Below are positions 26,785 to 36,720 of a DNA stretch of 64,000 bases, piece by piece. Positions within the stretch are counted from its first letter, which is position 1, and the number at the start of each line of letters is the position of its first letter. Under the pieces are notes generated by a model that saw nothing but the letters and a program-made list of their open reading frames with translations, was not told the DNA's origin and did not search any database. Location: positions 2,676,501-2,740,500 of the forward strand of contig NC_015914.1 in assembly GCF_000222485.1 (NCBI RefSeq), written 5' to 3'. The translations under genes and the position numbers were made by a program. The DNA comes from Cyclobacterium marinum DSM 745 (lineage in GTDB: Bacteria; Bacteroidota; Bacteroidia; Cytophagales; Cyclobacteriaceae).

Positions 26785-27792
26785 TTAGGGTCTTCTAGGT
26801 TTATATCCTGATTCTTTAAAAATCAATCTGGCATCATCTTGTTCCATTAATTCCGGAAGAGTTATGCCATTATTTGCTAGATAATCGTCTACTATATTCC
26901 AGCCTATCCATCTTCCTATTCTGCCGGGGGCATCTGGACTTATCTCATCCGTAAATGGAGCTTCACCTGTATATTTCCTTATTATAAAAGGATTGGTTTC
27001 AAAAAGCAATTCATTCTCAATAAAGTGACCCCATATCATTTCCTCATTGGCATAGCTTCCAAGTATTTCACCAGTTTCATAGCCAATAATAAACTCATCA
27101 GCAGTACAAGGCATCATGGTTTTGGTAAAATGATATGACTTTCCATAGAAAATCATTTCTGCCAATAAACTATTGTCAGAAAGCTTGGTTTTATTAAACT
27201 GGGTGGATATAGCCGTAATAATCATTGGTACTAGATGGGCGCTATTGTACCTTCTTAGAATATAATTAGGTAAATCTACCGGTTGAAATTTATGGTCATT
27301 GGGTAGGAAATAGTCCAGTCCGATGATAATCACTTCTTCAGTGATAATAAGGTCACTACCAAAACCACTTACGAATGTATAAATTGAAGGAATTGTATAA
27401 TCAGGGTAATGGTATTTTATACCTGCAAATGCAACTTCTAAATCCTCTTTAATCTTGCTAATGTCCCCAAAATACGTTTGTACCTCTTGATACAATTCTA
27501 CCATTCCGCTATCTTGATGAATCAATAGTAATTCCTCAGCAAGTTGCTCTTGGTTTTCAAAACCCATATTAGCGAACATGGCTTTGGAGAATTGAGGGTA
27601 AGCTTCCAAGTTCTCCAGCATCTTTTCTTTACTTAGTTCTTCAAAAAATAGCCCTTCCATTCTTTGGATGTTAATGGAAGTTAAGTTTTCCTCATACCCT
27701 GTAGGAACTTCACATTCTTTATTGGATGGCTTGCAACCAAAAGAGAAGGTTAAAAAGAGTAATCCGGGAAATAAGAATTTGAATCGTATCAT
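26785..27792 (-). CDS. gldB: Gliding motility lipoprotein GldB
   Basis: A 335-residue lipoprotein. ATG 27792 gives MIRFKFLFPGLLFLTFSFGC with lipobox FSFGC; the frame runs on to an upstream ATG at 27819, which would put nine extra residues before the signal. The body matches GldB: NIQRMEGLFF early, a central FVSGFGSDLIITEEVIIIGLD, and the end KESGYKPRRP. In Flavobacterium GldB is needed for gliding and for type IX secretion; many non-gliding Bacteroidota keep a homologue. It lies between exopolysaccharide genes but in the opposite direction, and no other gld genes are in the window. Confidence 0.88.
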   Translation of the reverse strand: MIRFKFLFPGLLFLTFSFGCKPSNKECEVPTGYEENLTSINIQRMEGLFFEELSKEKMLENLEAYPQFSKAMFANMGFENQEQLAEELLLIHQDSGMVELYQEVQTYFGDISKIKEDLEVAFAGIKYHYPDYTIPSIYTFVSGFGSDLIITEEVIIIGLDYFLPNDHKFQPVDLPNYILRRYNSAHLVPMIITAISTQFNKTKLSDNSLLAEMIFYGKSYHFTKTMMPCTADEFIIGYETGEILGSYANEEMIWGHFIENELLFETNPFIIRKYTGEAPFTDEISPDAPGRIGRWIGWNIVDDYLANNGITLPELMEQDDARLIFKESGYKPRRP

Positions 27793-28120
27793 ATTTACAA
27801 AGTTAGGCATAACAATCAATATATGTAACTTTTCAAATACAAGGTAAGAGTAGCAGTTTTAATAATTAATCACCTTAATTTTCATTTTTAGTAACGAATG
27901 TTTTGCGGCCCAAATTTTTCAAATTATTACTTCTTTCACTCGTTTTTGTCAATTGTTTAGGTTTGATCATTTTCAACTATTTACTGAAAACAGCAAATTC
28001 TTGGAAGCATGTCCTTCAGCTGGATTTGTGAAAATAATTTTTAAAAAAAAATAAAACTTTTTTAAAGTCTATGTGTTTGGTTTCAAATTAATTAAACCAA
28101 CAATAACTAAACCAAATAAA
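27793..28120. other. Divergent intergenic region gldB / fasciclin gene
   Basis: A 328-base AT-rich region holding the promoters of both genes. A/T runs lie at about 28030-28065. No exact TAnnTTTG box is found on either strand, and no gene or repeat. Confidence 0.5.
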
Positions 28121-29065
28121 ATGATGAATTTAATAATTAAAGGAAATCAAAAATTATTAGGACTGTTTTTTTCCGGGATGGTTTTTATATCCTCAAGTTG
28201 TTCAGAGGATGATCAGGTGCCAATGGAATCGGATGATAAAAATATTGTTGAGCTTGCACAAAGTGATAACCGATTCTCCACTTTGGTGGATGCTGGTCAG
28301 AGGGCAGAATTAATTGATGCTTTAAGTGCTGATGGTGCAATTACAGTTTTTGCTCCAACTGATCAAGCCTTTATCGATGCGGGAATAACTGACGTAGATG
28401 GCGTTGCAGTGGATGATCTTAAGAATGTATTGATGTATCACGTGGTAGCTACGGAAATACCATCTTCAGCCGTAAGTAGTGGTAAGGTAACATCTTTTGA
28501 AGGGGCTCCATTTTACATTAGCATAGACCCTGATGGTAAAGTTTGGATCAATGGCCACGCTGAAGTTACAGAAACTGATTTAGAGGCGTCTAATGGAATC
28601 ATTCACGTGATTAATCAAGTGATCATGAAGCCGACCATGTCCATTGCAGAAATAGCTACCGGTTATACACAAGAGGCAAGTCCTGAGTTTACTCAGCTCG
28701 TTGGCGCATTAACAAGAGCTAATTTAGTGGATGCAGTAAATGGAGGAATAGCGGATGATTTAACAGTTTTTGCCCCAACTGATGCAGCTTTTCAACAACT
28801 TTATGACGATTTAAATGTTGATGGATTTGAGGAAATTCCTTTAGAAACCTTAGAAAATGTGCTAATGTATCATGTGGTTCCAGCCAGAGCGTTTTCTCAA
28901 GATTTGAGAGATGGAGCTGAACTTCCTACGCTGCTTTCGAACAATACCTTAACGGTGGATTTAGGAGAATTAAATATAGAGGAAGCCGGTCTAAATACAG
29001 ATTTGATTAATATTCATGCTACCAACGGTGTGATTCATGTTATTGATAAAGTAATGTTACCGTAA
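28121..29065 (+). CDS. Fasciclin (FAS1) domain lipoprotein
   Basis: A 314-residue surface or periplasmic lipoprotein. ATG 28121 is chosen because it starts the signal MMNLIIKGNQKLLGLFF, which ends in lipobox ISSSC; the upstream GTG at 28073 adds a non-signal extension. Two FAS1 domains follow, about residues 30-162 and 168-314. Each has the H1 box (TVFAPTDQAFID, TVFAPTDAAFQQ), an LxNVLMYHVV segment and the H2-like ending (IIHVINQVIM, VIHVIDKVML). FAS1 domains mediate adhesion. A terminator follows, so it is probably transcribed alone. Confidence 0.92.
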   Translation: MMNLIIKGNQKLLGLFFSGMVFISSSCSEDDQVPMESDDKNIVELAQSDNRFSTLVDAGQRAELIDALSADGAITVFAPTDQAFIDAGITDVDGVAVDDLKNVLMYHVVATEIPSSAVSSGKVTSFEGAPFYISIDPDGKVWINGHAEVTETDLEASNGIIHVINQVIMKPTMSIAEIATGYTQEASPEFTQLVGALTRANLVDAVNGGIADDLTVFAPTDAAFQQLYDDLNVDGFEEIPLETLENVLMYHVVPARAFSQDLRDGAELPTLLSNNTLTVDLGELNIEEAGLNTDLINIHATNGVIHVIDKVMLP

Positions 29066-29085
29066 TATAGGGTTTGGATTATTTT

Positions 29086-29116
29086 ATGCCGAGACCGTAA
29101 GGTTTCGGCATTTTTT
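29086..29116 (+). terminator. Terminator of the fasciclin gene
   Basis: Stem ATGCCGAGACC/GGTTTCGGCAT with a GTAA loop and one G-T pair, followed by TTTTTT. Confidence 0.85.
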
Positions 29117-29392
29117 GTAAAATATTTTTTCAACGGTCGAAGCTCCCCATCTCTCCGTTTTTTATGAGCCTTTTTTAATCTTAACATCAGATGTTTCAGT
29201 TCTTTAACTTGGAGCATGATATATTATATTTTTTATTATGCCTTTAATGCGCAAAGATTGTCCCTTAAAGCAAGGAATAATTATCTTTACAGTTGCTTTA
29301 CGGTAAATATTATGAATAACCTTAATTATTCATGTCATAAATAGGTGTGGGTAATGTGGCGAAGCTGTATAGCCACCAAAAATAAATTGGAT
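29117..29392. other. Leader before the exporter gene, with an inverted repeat
   Basis: About 276 AT-rich bases after the fasciclin terminator. An 8-bp inverted repeat ATGAATAA/TTATTCAT (29312-29319 and 29326-29333, six-base spacer) lies 60 bases before the chosen start. It could be an operator or a leader hairpin. No T-run follows. Confidence 0.45.
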
Positions 29393-32011
29393 ATGATTTC
29401 TAAAAGACTTGTGAATCACCATTGGTTCCACTATGCGATTTTTTTTCTATTGATCATGTTGTCCCATGTGGCTTTGCCTCAGTCATTGGAGGACATTTCC
29501 TCAATAAATGTAGATGATTTGTCAGACCAACAATTGGAGCAATTGGTTAATAGAGCATCTGAAGCAGGATTCACTGAGGCGGAGCTGTTGCAAATGGCTC
29601 AACTTAGAGGGCTTCCTTCGTCAGAGGTAGATAAGCTTAAGGAAAGGTTGGAAGGTTTGGTGCTTATGGGGTCCTATGATGGAAAGAATTCTTCTGAGTC
29701 TCCCTCTAGAAGTCCTAGAAGACAAATGGAGTTCAATGAAATTACTCAAGGAATGATTTCTCCCCAAACTGATTTGGATAAGTTGTCTTCAGAAGAGCAA
29801 CCCTATTTTGGGATGGATCTTTTTTACAACAAAACAAGAAGATTAACTTTTGAGCCTAATTTAAATTTGGCTACCCCAAGGAACTATATTTTAGGCCCAG
29901 GAGATGAGGTGAACATCGATATTTATGGACAATCTGAAACCTATTACCAAGCTTCGATAACTGCGGAGGGCCAAATTATATTAGAAAATATCGGCCCCAT
30001 CAGTGTTTCAGGCTTAACGATAGAGGATGCGAGCAAAGTAATTCGGAATAGGCTATCTACCTATTATACGGGGCTAAGAGGAAACAAACCCAATACTTTT
30101 TTGCAAATCACCTTGGGTAACATTAGAACTATTAAAGTAAATTTAGTTGGAGAGGTAAGGTTGCCAGGAACTTTCACCCTTAGTGCTTTTAGTAATGTCT
30201 TTAATGCGTTGTATGCTGCCGGAGGGCCAAATACCAACGGTAGTATGCGAAGAGTGAAATTAATTAGGAACCAAAAGGAAATTGCAGAAATTGACCTTTA
30301 TGCTTTTTTAATTGATGGAGATCCCGGAGTGAATATGACATTGCAGGATCAAGATATCATATTGGTTCCTCCATATTTGGCAAGGGTGAGTCTGGAAGGA
30401 GAAGTGAAACGGCCCAAGGTATTTGAAATAAAAGAAAACGAATCCTTTGCTGATGTACTTAGATTTGCCGGAGGATTTACAGATAGAGCATTCAAGGAGA
30501 AGGTAGGTGTCACAAGGGTGACCAATAAGGAAAAAGCAGTTTCCGATGTCTACAATGATCAGTTTTCTATGTTCCTTATGAAAGGCGGGGACCATTATAC
30601 GATTGGAAAGATATTGGATAGGTATACGAATAGGGTGCAAGTGAAAGGAGCTGTTTACAGGCCCGGAAACTATGCATTTGAGACAGGGCTTACACTTTCT
30701 AAATTGATAGAAAAATCTGAAGGTCTGAGGGGAGAGGCATTTACTAACCGAGTAAGTATTTTGAGGACAAAGGCTGATTTAAGCACCAGATTAATACAAG
30801 TGGATTTGGATGCCATAAAGAAAGGTACCGCTCCAGATGTGACCATTTCTAGGGAGGATATCATACATGTTCCATCCATTTACGATTTAAAGGAGGAATC
30901 TTACGTAAAGGTGACTGGAGAAGTTTTAAATCCGGGTACCTATGTTTATTCTGAAAATATGACCCCCGCAGATTTGATTTTGATGGCAGGAGGCCTTAAA
31001 GAATCAGCTTCGAAAGAGGATATAGAGATTGCAAGGAGAAAATCAGATCAAGCAGGGAGAGAATATGCAGATATTATCCCTGTAGCTTTAGATAATGAAC
31101 TTGGTTTAAGCAGTAACCCACAGGTATTACTTCCTTTTGATCATTTGACAGTACGTAGAAAAACGAATTTCAGCTTGGAGAGGATGGTGAAGATTGAAGG
31201 ACAGGTAAAATCACCCGGAAACTTCGCCATTAGTGAGGCAGAAGAACGGATTTCGAGTTTAATTTCCAGGTCCGGTGGGCTAACAGAATTTGCCTACCCA
31301 AAAGGTGCCACTTTGATAAGAAGGACTGAATTTTATAAAAACCAATCTGAGAAGGCTAGGAACAAAGACAATTTGCTCAATCTGCTTCAAAGGTTAAACA
31401 GGGAAAACTTAGAACCTACCGAATCTCAAAAGCAAATGATAGATAGAATTGGCAATTACTTATTTGGGATGAATGATTCAGTCGAAGGGAGGCTAGACCA
31501 ATCAGTGGTTGAAGCAAGAGAGCGGTTGTTTAATGATATCTCTTCTTCCAGAGACGGTGTAAATCCTATTCAATTAAGAGAAACAGAGACTGTTGCCATA
31601 GACTTGGTAGCCATCATGGACAATCCGGGTTCTAAATATGATTTGATTTTGGAGGAAGGTGATATTTTAAGCGTTCCCAGAAAACTACAAACGGTTAGGC
31701 TTAGGGGAGATGTAATTTATCCTACCACCATCCGACACGAGAGCCTCAAGGGATTGCCTTATTATATTAACAAAGCTGGAGGTTTCAATGTGAGGGCCAA
31801 AAGGAAAAGAACCTATGTGGTTTATGCCAATGGAGAAGTCGCCAGGACAAAAAACTATTTATTTTTTAATGCCTATCCAAAGATAGAACCCGGCTCAGAA
31901 ATTATTGTGCCTACTAAAGGACCGCGAATACCCATTAGGCCAAGTGATTTGGTTGGTATAACCACTGGCTTGGCTACAATAGCCTTTCTTATAACTCAGA
32001 TTATTAACTAA
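29393..32011 (+). CDS. Wza-like polysaccharide export protein with six SLBB-type domains
   Basis: An outer-membrane exopolysaccharide exporter. ATG 29393 gives 872 residues beginning with a signal peptide (MISKRLVNHHWFHYAIFF, ending near LPQS); the frame opens upstream to a GTG at 29345. The poly-export domain lies around YILGPGDEVNIDIYGQ. Six SLBB-like units follow, each with a strand and an LxPG-type turn: VNLVGEVRLPGTF, VSLEGEVKRPKVF, VQVKGAVYRPGNY, VKVTGEVLNPGTY, VKIEGQVKSPGNF and VRLRGDVIYPTTI. E. coli Wza has far fewer, so the periplasmic tube may be longer here. The C-terminal hydrophobic segment (LATIAFLITQIIN) could form the outer-membrane pore. The wzz-like gene starts 2 bases later. 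Confidence 0.92.
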   Translation: MISKRLVNHHWFHYAIFFLLIMLSHVALPQSLEDISSINVDDLSDQQLEQLVNRASEAGFTEAELLQMAQLRGLPSSEVDKLKERLEGLVLMGSYDGKNSSESPSRSPRRQMEFNEITQGMISPQTDLDKLSSEEQPYFGMDLFYNKTRRLTFEPNLNLATPRNYILGPGDEVNIDIYGQSETYYQASITAEGQIILENIGPISVSGLTIEDASKVIRNRLSTYYTGLRGNKPNTFLQITLGNIRTIKVNLVGEVRLPGTFTLSAFSNVFNALYAAGGPNTNGSMRRVKLIRNQKEIAEIDLYAFLIDGDPGVNMTLQDQDIILVPPYLARVSLEGEVKRPKVFEIKENESFADVLRFAGGFTDRAFKEKVGVTRVTNKEKAVSDVYNDQFSMFLMKGGDHYTIGKILDRYTNRVQVKGAVYRPGNYAFETGLTLSKLIEKSEGLRGEAFTNRVSILRTKADLSTRLIQVDLDAIKKGTAPDVTISREDIIHVPSIYDLKEESYVKVTGEVLNPGTYVYSENMTPADLILMAGGLKESASKEDIEIARRKSDQAGREYADIIPVALDNELGLSSNPQVLLPFDHLTVRRKTNFSLERMVKIEGQVKSPGNFAISEAEERISSLISRSGGLTEFAYPKGATLIRRTEFYKNQSEKARNKDNLLNLLQRLNRENLEPTESQKQMIDRIGNYLFGMNDSVEGRLDQSVVEARERLFNDISSSRDGVNPIQLRETETVAIDLVAIMDNPGSKYDLILEEGDILSVPRKLQTVRLRGDVIYPTTIRHESLKGLPYYINKAGGFNVRAKRKRTYVVYANGEVARTKNYLFFNAYPKIEPGSEIIVPTKGPRIPIRPSDLVGITTGLATIAFLITQIIN

Positions 32012-32013
32012 TT

Positions 32014-33096
32014 ATGGGGGAGAATCAACACATATTATCTGACAAAATCACACTTAAAGAGTTGGTGTTCCGCTTTCAAAGCTGGCTTGTTGTGTACAAA
32101 AAGAAGTGGAGGTTATTGATGGCATTTGTACTTGTTGGTGCTGCCTTAGGAGCTATAGTTTCTGTGCTTAAAAAGCCGGTTTACCATGCAGATACTACCT
32201 TTGTGCTTGAACAATCCGGCATGGGAGGGATGGGGAATATTTCCGGTCTTGCCTCCATGCTAGGCATTAACCTTGGATCCATAGGTGGAGAAAGTGGGCT
32301 TTTCACAGGGGACAATATAATGGAACTTTATAAATCAGAGTCTATGCTCAGTAAAACATTACTGAAACCCTTTGACTCTATTTCTAATCAAAGCTCGGGT
32401 GAATTGCTGATTGACCGTTACATTCATTACAACAAATTGGAAGAGAAATGGGATGATGATGTTGATTTCAATAAAATTGATTTTTCCTTGCCCCCTGACA
32501 AATTCTCTATTCAGCAAGACAGTGTGTTGAAAGAAGTGGTGAAAGAAATAAAGAAAAGTAATCTAATGGTGGAGAAACCCGATCGAAAACTTAACATTAT
32601 CAAAGTAACAATTGCCAGTAAAGACCAAGCGTTTTCCAAAAGCTTCAATGAGAACCTAGTAGCAACAGTCAATGAGTTTTACCTTAAGGCTAAGACTCAA
32701 AAAACTTCAGAAAATGTTCGGGTGTTGCAACATCAATCTGATAGTGTTAGAAAGGTGTTGGATAGTAAAATAAAAGCCTTAGCCAATTTTCAAGATAGGG
32801 TGCCAAACCCCAACCCCTTGCTCAAAGAAGGTATGGTGCCTTCTAAAAGTATACAAGTAGACATTCAAGCATCTGCTGCTGTTTATGAAGAAATCGTTAA
32901 AAACCTTGAGATTGCTAAAATCAATGACAGAAATAATACCCCTTTAATTCAGATAATAGATCAACCGAGGTATCCGCTAGAGCGGGCTGAAATAAAACTT
33001 ATAGTAGGTATCGTTCTTGGAGCAATTATATGTTTTGTTTTAGGGTTTGTATGGGTGTACTTGAACACTTTGTATGTGACACATCTCAAATCTTGA
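32014..33096 (+). CDS. Wzz-type chain length determinant / polysaccharide copolymerase
   Basis: A 360-residue inner-membrane protein with a Wzz domain. Helices are near residues 36-52 (LLMAFVLVGAALGAIVSVL) and 328-348 (VGIVLGAIICFVLGFVWVY). The large periplasmic part has a glycine-rich loop GMGGMGNISGLASMLG typical of such proteins, and a coiled-coil-like stretch near residues 220-255. There is no C-terminal tyrosine kinase domain as in Wzc, and no separate kinase gene nearby. It partners the preceding Wza-like exporter. Confidence 0.9.
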   Translation: MGENQHILSDKITLKELVFRFQSWLVVYKKKWRLLMAFVLVGAALGAIVSVLKKPVYHADTTFVLEQSGMGGMGNISGLASMLGINLGSIGGESGLFTGDNIMELYKSESMLSKTLLKPFDSISNQSSGELLIDRYIHYNKLEEKWDDDVDFNKIDFSLPPDKFSIQQDSVLKEVVKEIKKSNLMVEKPDRKLNIIKVTIASKDQAFSKSFNENLVATVNEFYLKAKTQKTSENVRVLQHQSDSVRKVLDSKIKALANFQDRVPNPNPLLKEGMVPSKSIQVDIQASAAVYEEIVKNLEIAKINDRNNTPLIQIIDQPRYPLERAEIKLIVGIVLGAIICFVLGFVWVYLNTLYVTHLKS

Positions 33097-33111
33097 GTAT
33101 TTTTTTTAAAC

Positions 33112-34425
33112 ATGTCGGATAAGCCTCCTTTTTCCTTTTATCATTTATTAAGGCATAAATCTTTATTAAATCTTATATTTTTATTCCTAATTCAGTCCTC
33201 AAATATTCTTGTTTCGATCATTTCGATGCCTGTATTAATAAGGGCAGTGGGGGTGGAGGAATTTGGAAGAATCAACTTGGCTTTTTCAGTCATTTTATTA
33301 GTAAATGTTTTGGTAGGTTTTGGGTATAGCCTGAGCGCTCCTAAAAGTGTAGCACTTAACCAAGGAAATTTATCGGCTTTAAGCGCCAAGGTTTCTGAAA
33401 TTCTGTGGAGCAAGCTTTTCTTGGCCTTTATTTCACTTATCATTCTTGGTTTGCTGGGTTTTGTATTTGGCTTCTTCGAAGATTTTTTCCTGATTCTTTG
33501 GTGGTCCACGGTTTTACTGTTTAGTGAGGCTACTGCCAGCGTTTGGTTTTTTCAAGGTAAAGAACGCTTGCAATGGGTATCAGTCATTAATGTTTTTGCG
33601 AAACTTACTTATTTGTTATTGATAATTTGGTGTGTACAGAATGCGAATGACAGTTATTTGGCAAATTTTTTCCTTGGACTAACAGCATTGGCAGGGAATA
33701 TTGGTTTGCTAATTTTCATTCATAATGGAATGAAAATTAGATTGATAAGACCTAAGTTTTATACGATTATTCGGTCTATAAAAGCAAACTTTCTTTTGTT
33801 TCTATCTAGCCTCGCTTCACATATAGCCATTAACGGAGGGTTAATTATATTGAGTTTTTTTGCTTCTGCCGCGGTTTTGGGGCCTTACAGTATAGCCGAA
33901 CGAATAACAATGGTATTGAGAATGGCGCCTGTATTGATTAGTCAAGCAGTATACCCAAGGGCAAGCATTTTATATTATGAAGAAAGGAAAAAGTTTTTCT
34001 CTTTTCTCGCTAAAGTAGAAATGGCAACTTTAGCTGTAGGAATATTGATCATTCTGGGAGTCCAATTAACCGCACCTTTTATCATTCAACTTATTGCGGG
34101 AGAAACATTGGGAAATGCCGTGCTTTTCTTAAAGATTTTATCGTTTATACCCTTAGCTTCAGGTCTTAACCTGGGGAATATGCTAATGATTTTAGTTACA
34201 GAACAGAAGAAAGTGCTTTTTCATTCTACCTGGGTTTTTTCTGTTTATATGTTGGTGGCTTCTTTTTTCCTCACAGAATTCTATGGGGGAGTAGGACTGG
34301 CCATCGCTTTGATTTCTACCGAATTAATTATATTTATTGTCACTACTCTTCTTCTAAAAAGAAAAGAACCCTCCAACGTATCCCAATTTTACCGTGCAGT
34401 ATTCAGTAGCCATAGTTATTCTTAA
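33112..34425 (+). CDS. Oligosaccharide flippase (Wzx-like)
   Basis: A 437-residue integral membrane protein with 12-14 predicted helices, of the MATE/MVF-like polysaccharide flippase group. It would turn lipid-linked repeat units across the inner membrane. The N-terminal pattern SIISMPVLIRAVGVEEFGRI and the WFFQGKERL segment are typical of Wzx. The next gene begins 32 bases before its stop in another frame, so the two are likely translationally coupled. Confidence 0.92.
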   Translation: MSDKPPFSFYHLLRHKSLLNLIFLFLIQSSNILVSIISMPVLIRAVGVEEFGRINLAFSVILLVNVLVGFGYSLSAPKSVALNQGNLSALSAKVSEILWSKLFLAFISLIILGLLGFVFGFFEDFFLILWWSTVLLFSEATASVWFFQGKERLQWVSVINVFAKLTYLLLIIWCVQNANDSYLANFFLGLTALAGNIGLLIFIHNGMKIRLIRPKFYTIIRSIKANFLLFLSSLASHIAINGGLIILSFFASAAVLGPYSIAERITMVLRMAPVLISQAVYPRASILYYEERKKFFSFLAKVEMATLAVGILIILGVQLTAPFIIQLIAGETLGNAVLFLKILSFIPLASGLNLGNMLMILVTEQKKVLFHSTWVFSVYMLVASFFLTEFYGGVGLAIALISTELIIFIVTTLLLKRKEPSNVSQFYRAVFSSHSYS

Positions 34426-35299
34426 TTGGAATGGTTGGGAGTATACTCAATCATGCATAGCGTCTCTGCTGGAGGCGGGGTATTCGGAAGGTGATCTTAT
34501 AATTGTAGACAATGCCTCAACTGATGGTTCAATACCCAATATCAAAAGCCACTTTCCCAAGGCCCACCTTATCCAGAATGCAAAGAATGAAGGTTTCACA
34601 GGAGGAAACAACAGAGGTATTCAATATGCTTTGACGAAAGGTTATGCATATGTGTTGTTGCTGAATAATGATACCCAAGTTTTACCCGGATTTTTAGAAT
34701 TCCTGATTGAAGAGATGAAGATTTCGGGTGATTTGGCTGCAATACAACCTTTGATTTACTTTATGGGAGATAAGGATGAAATTTGGAATGCCGGAGGGAA
34801 TTACCATGCTTGGTTGGGCTATTCGCAAACAAATTATCAGATACAAAGTGACCAACCTTACTTAACAGAATGGATTAGTGGTTGTGCGATTTTGGTCAGA
34901 TCTACTGTACTTGAAAAAATAGGTTTGCTGGATCATAATTATTTTGCCTACTTTGAAGATGTGGATTGGTCTCTGAGGATGAGAAGTCAAGGCTTTGAAC
35001 TTAAAGTTCACCCCAAGTCGATTATTTACCATGAAGCCGGGGCCGCTTCAAAAAGTAAGACCAAAGGAAGGCAGGGTTTTTTAGATCCCAAAGTTCACTT
35101 TCTGAATGTAAGAAATCAGGTTTTTCAGCTTAGAAAATATTGTATTGGCCCTAAGCAATGGTTGGCCTGGCCATTTCACTTTGCTAAGTTTAGCTTATTT
35201 ATTTTTTACTTTACATTAAAAGGACGACACAGTAAAAGTAAAGCAGTGATGAAAGGAATATGGGAAGGATTGAAAACACCATTGAGGGCTAGCAAATGA
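34394..35299 (+). CDS. Glycosyltransferase family 2
   Basis: A 301-residue GT-A glycosyltransferase with start GTG 34394. The core begins SVAIVILNWNGWEYT. DNASTDGS (near residues 37-44), LLNNDTQVLPGF (a DXD-like NND) and DVDWSLRMRSQGF are typical of the rhamnosyltransferase-like GT2 group. A short hydrophobic helix near the C-terminus may tether it to the membrane. It overlaps the flippase gene by 32 bases and the polymerase gene by 4 bases. Confidence 0.9.
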   Translation: MQYSVAIVILNWNGWEYTQSCIASLLEAGYSEGDLIIVDNASTDGSIPNIKSHFPKAHLIQNAKNEGFTGGNNRGIQYALTKGYAYVLLLNNDTQVLPGFLEFLIEEMKISGDLAAIQPLIYFMGDKDEIWNAGGNYHAWLGYSQTNYQIQSDQPYLTEWISGCAILVRSTVLEKIGLLDHNYFAYFEDVDWSLRMRSQGFELKVHPKSIIYHEAGAASKSKTKGRQGFLDPKVHFLNVRNQVFQLRKYCIGPKQWLAWPFHFAKFSLFIFYFTLKGRHSKSKAVMKGIWEGLKTPLRASK

Positions 35300-36720
35300 T
35301 AGGGTTATTACTGTTCATTCTTGTGGTAGTTTATGTGTTCCTACTGCTATTCATTACAGTGGAGAAAATAGCATTCAAGGGTGATTGGGATTATATCTTA
35401 TTCTTCATGGTACTTTACTTGCCCTTTTATACCTCCATCTTAAGCATAGTTTACCAAGCCACAGGCTCTGAGTTTTTGGTAGCGTTTTTCCAGTACATCA
35501 AAGAACTAATTCTCTTTTTGGCGCTTTTGGGCTTTGTCTTTTACCAGAGAAGTATATGGAATTATTCCATTCGCCTTAATTTGGTGGACAAGTTGTTCAT
35601 TGCTTTTACTATTTTGTCCACCATGTATTCGTTTTTACCTTTAGGTGAAGCTACTTTTCTTAGTAAATTGTTATACCTCAAAGGAATTCTATTAATTCCT
35701 TTGTTCTATTTTTTGGGAAGAAACTCTGGCATGGGGTCAGCCTCCATCAGCAGGTTGTGTGGTTTGATTATGCTGATTGGTGTTGCTGCATTCCTTCTAA
35801 ATATAGTAGAAAAAACTTTAGGGCTTCATTTTCAGCAAATCTCCGGTTATGCATTGTTTAATTTCGCCGTAAACGAGATAGAACCTACAGGTAATTACGG
35901 CTTATCTTGGACCTTTGAAACTCAGACTTCCGGGATGCGTTTGGCTTCTTTTTTTTCTGATCCCTTGGAGCTGGCCAGCTCCTGTTTGTTGGCGTTTTCT
36001 ACAGGATTGATTTGGTATTTGAGCAATAAGAGAGATGGAAGTTGGGTGTACGTACTTGTGATGATGGCTGCTTTCGGAAGTTTGATGATGACAGCCTCAA
36101 GAGCAGCCTTTGGAGCCTTCTTTGTAATGTTGGTTTTTATTGCCTTGGTGTTTAGACTTTATAAATTATTAGGGTTGGGTTTTGCAATTTTTATTTGCTT
36201 TGGGGCTTACGTTCTGTTTTTCGCATCAGATGAGTTTTATTATTTTATTTATGATACAATTACTTTTCAAAATGCATCCAGTGTAGGGCATTTGGTTGAA
36301 TGGTTCCTTGCTTTGGATTCAATCATCAGCAATCCTGAAGGGATAGGCTTAGCCATGAGTGGAAATACAGGCAGTGTGACTGATGAAGTTCGAGTGGGGG
36401 GTGAAAACCAATTCTTGATTTATGGTGTTCAATTGGGGGTGCTTGGCATGTTTTTATACATTGCTATTCTGGGTTTCGGTATTTATAAGAGTTTAATAGT
36501 TTTTAGAAAAACTGAAAATCGAAATGCTGCCCGTATTGCTTTTGTGACTGCAGCTACTAAATTCGGCTTGTTGCTACCCTTATTTACAGCAAATGCAGAG
36601 TTGTATACTTATGTTTCTCTTACTACTTGGTGGATGATGGGTTACACCTTAGCAGAATACAATCGGATTTTTTCTGAAGGAGAAACTTCTCCCGTCAATC
36701 TTTCACAACCTTTAACATGA
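35296..36720 (+). CDS. O-antigen polymerase/ligase-like membrane protein (Wzy-like)
   Basis: A 474-residue integral membrane protein with about eleven or twelve helices. A larger outer loop lies around residues 195-225 (LHFQQISGYALFNF and following), and a typical Wzy_C-like pattern sits near SASRAAFGAFFV and GGENQFLIYGVQLG. Set between flippase and glycosyltransferase genes, it is the best candidate for the repeat-unit polymerase. Sequence conservation in this family is weak, so ligase activity is an alternative. It overlaps both neighbours by four bases (ATGA). Confidence 0.82.
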   Translation: MIGLLLFILVVVYVFLLLFITVEKIAFKGDWDYILFFMVLYLPFYTSILSIVYQATGSEFLVAFFQYIKELILFLALLGFVFYQRSIWNYSIRLNLVDKLFIAFTILSTMYSFLPLGEATFLSKLLYLKGILLIPLFYFLGRNSGMGSASISRLCGLIMLIGVAAFLLNIVEKTLGLHFQQISGYALFNFAVNEIEPTGNYGLSWTFETQTSGMRLASFFSDPLELASSCLLAFSTGLIWYLSNKRDGSWVYVLVMMAAFGSLMMTASRAAFGAFFVMLVFIALVFRLYKLLGLGFAIFICFGAYVLFFASDEFYYFIYDTITFQNASSVGHLVEWFLALDSIISNPEGIGLAMSGNTGSVTDEVRVGGENQFLIYGVQLGVLGMFLYIAILGFGIYKSLIVFRKTENRNAARIAFVTAATKFGLLLPLFTANAELYTYVSLTTWWMMGYTLAEYNRIFSEGETSPVNLSQPLT

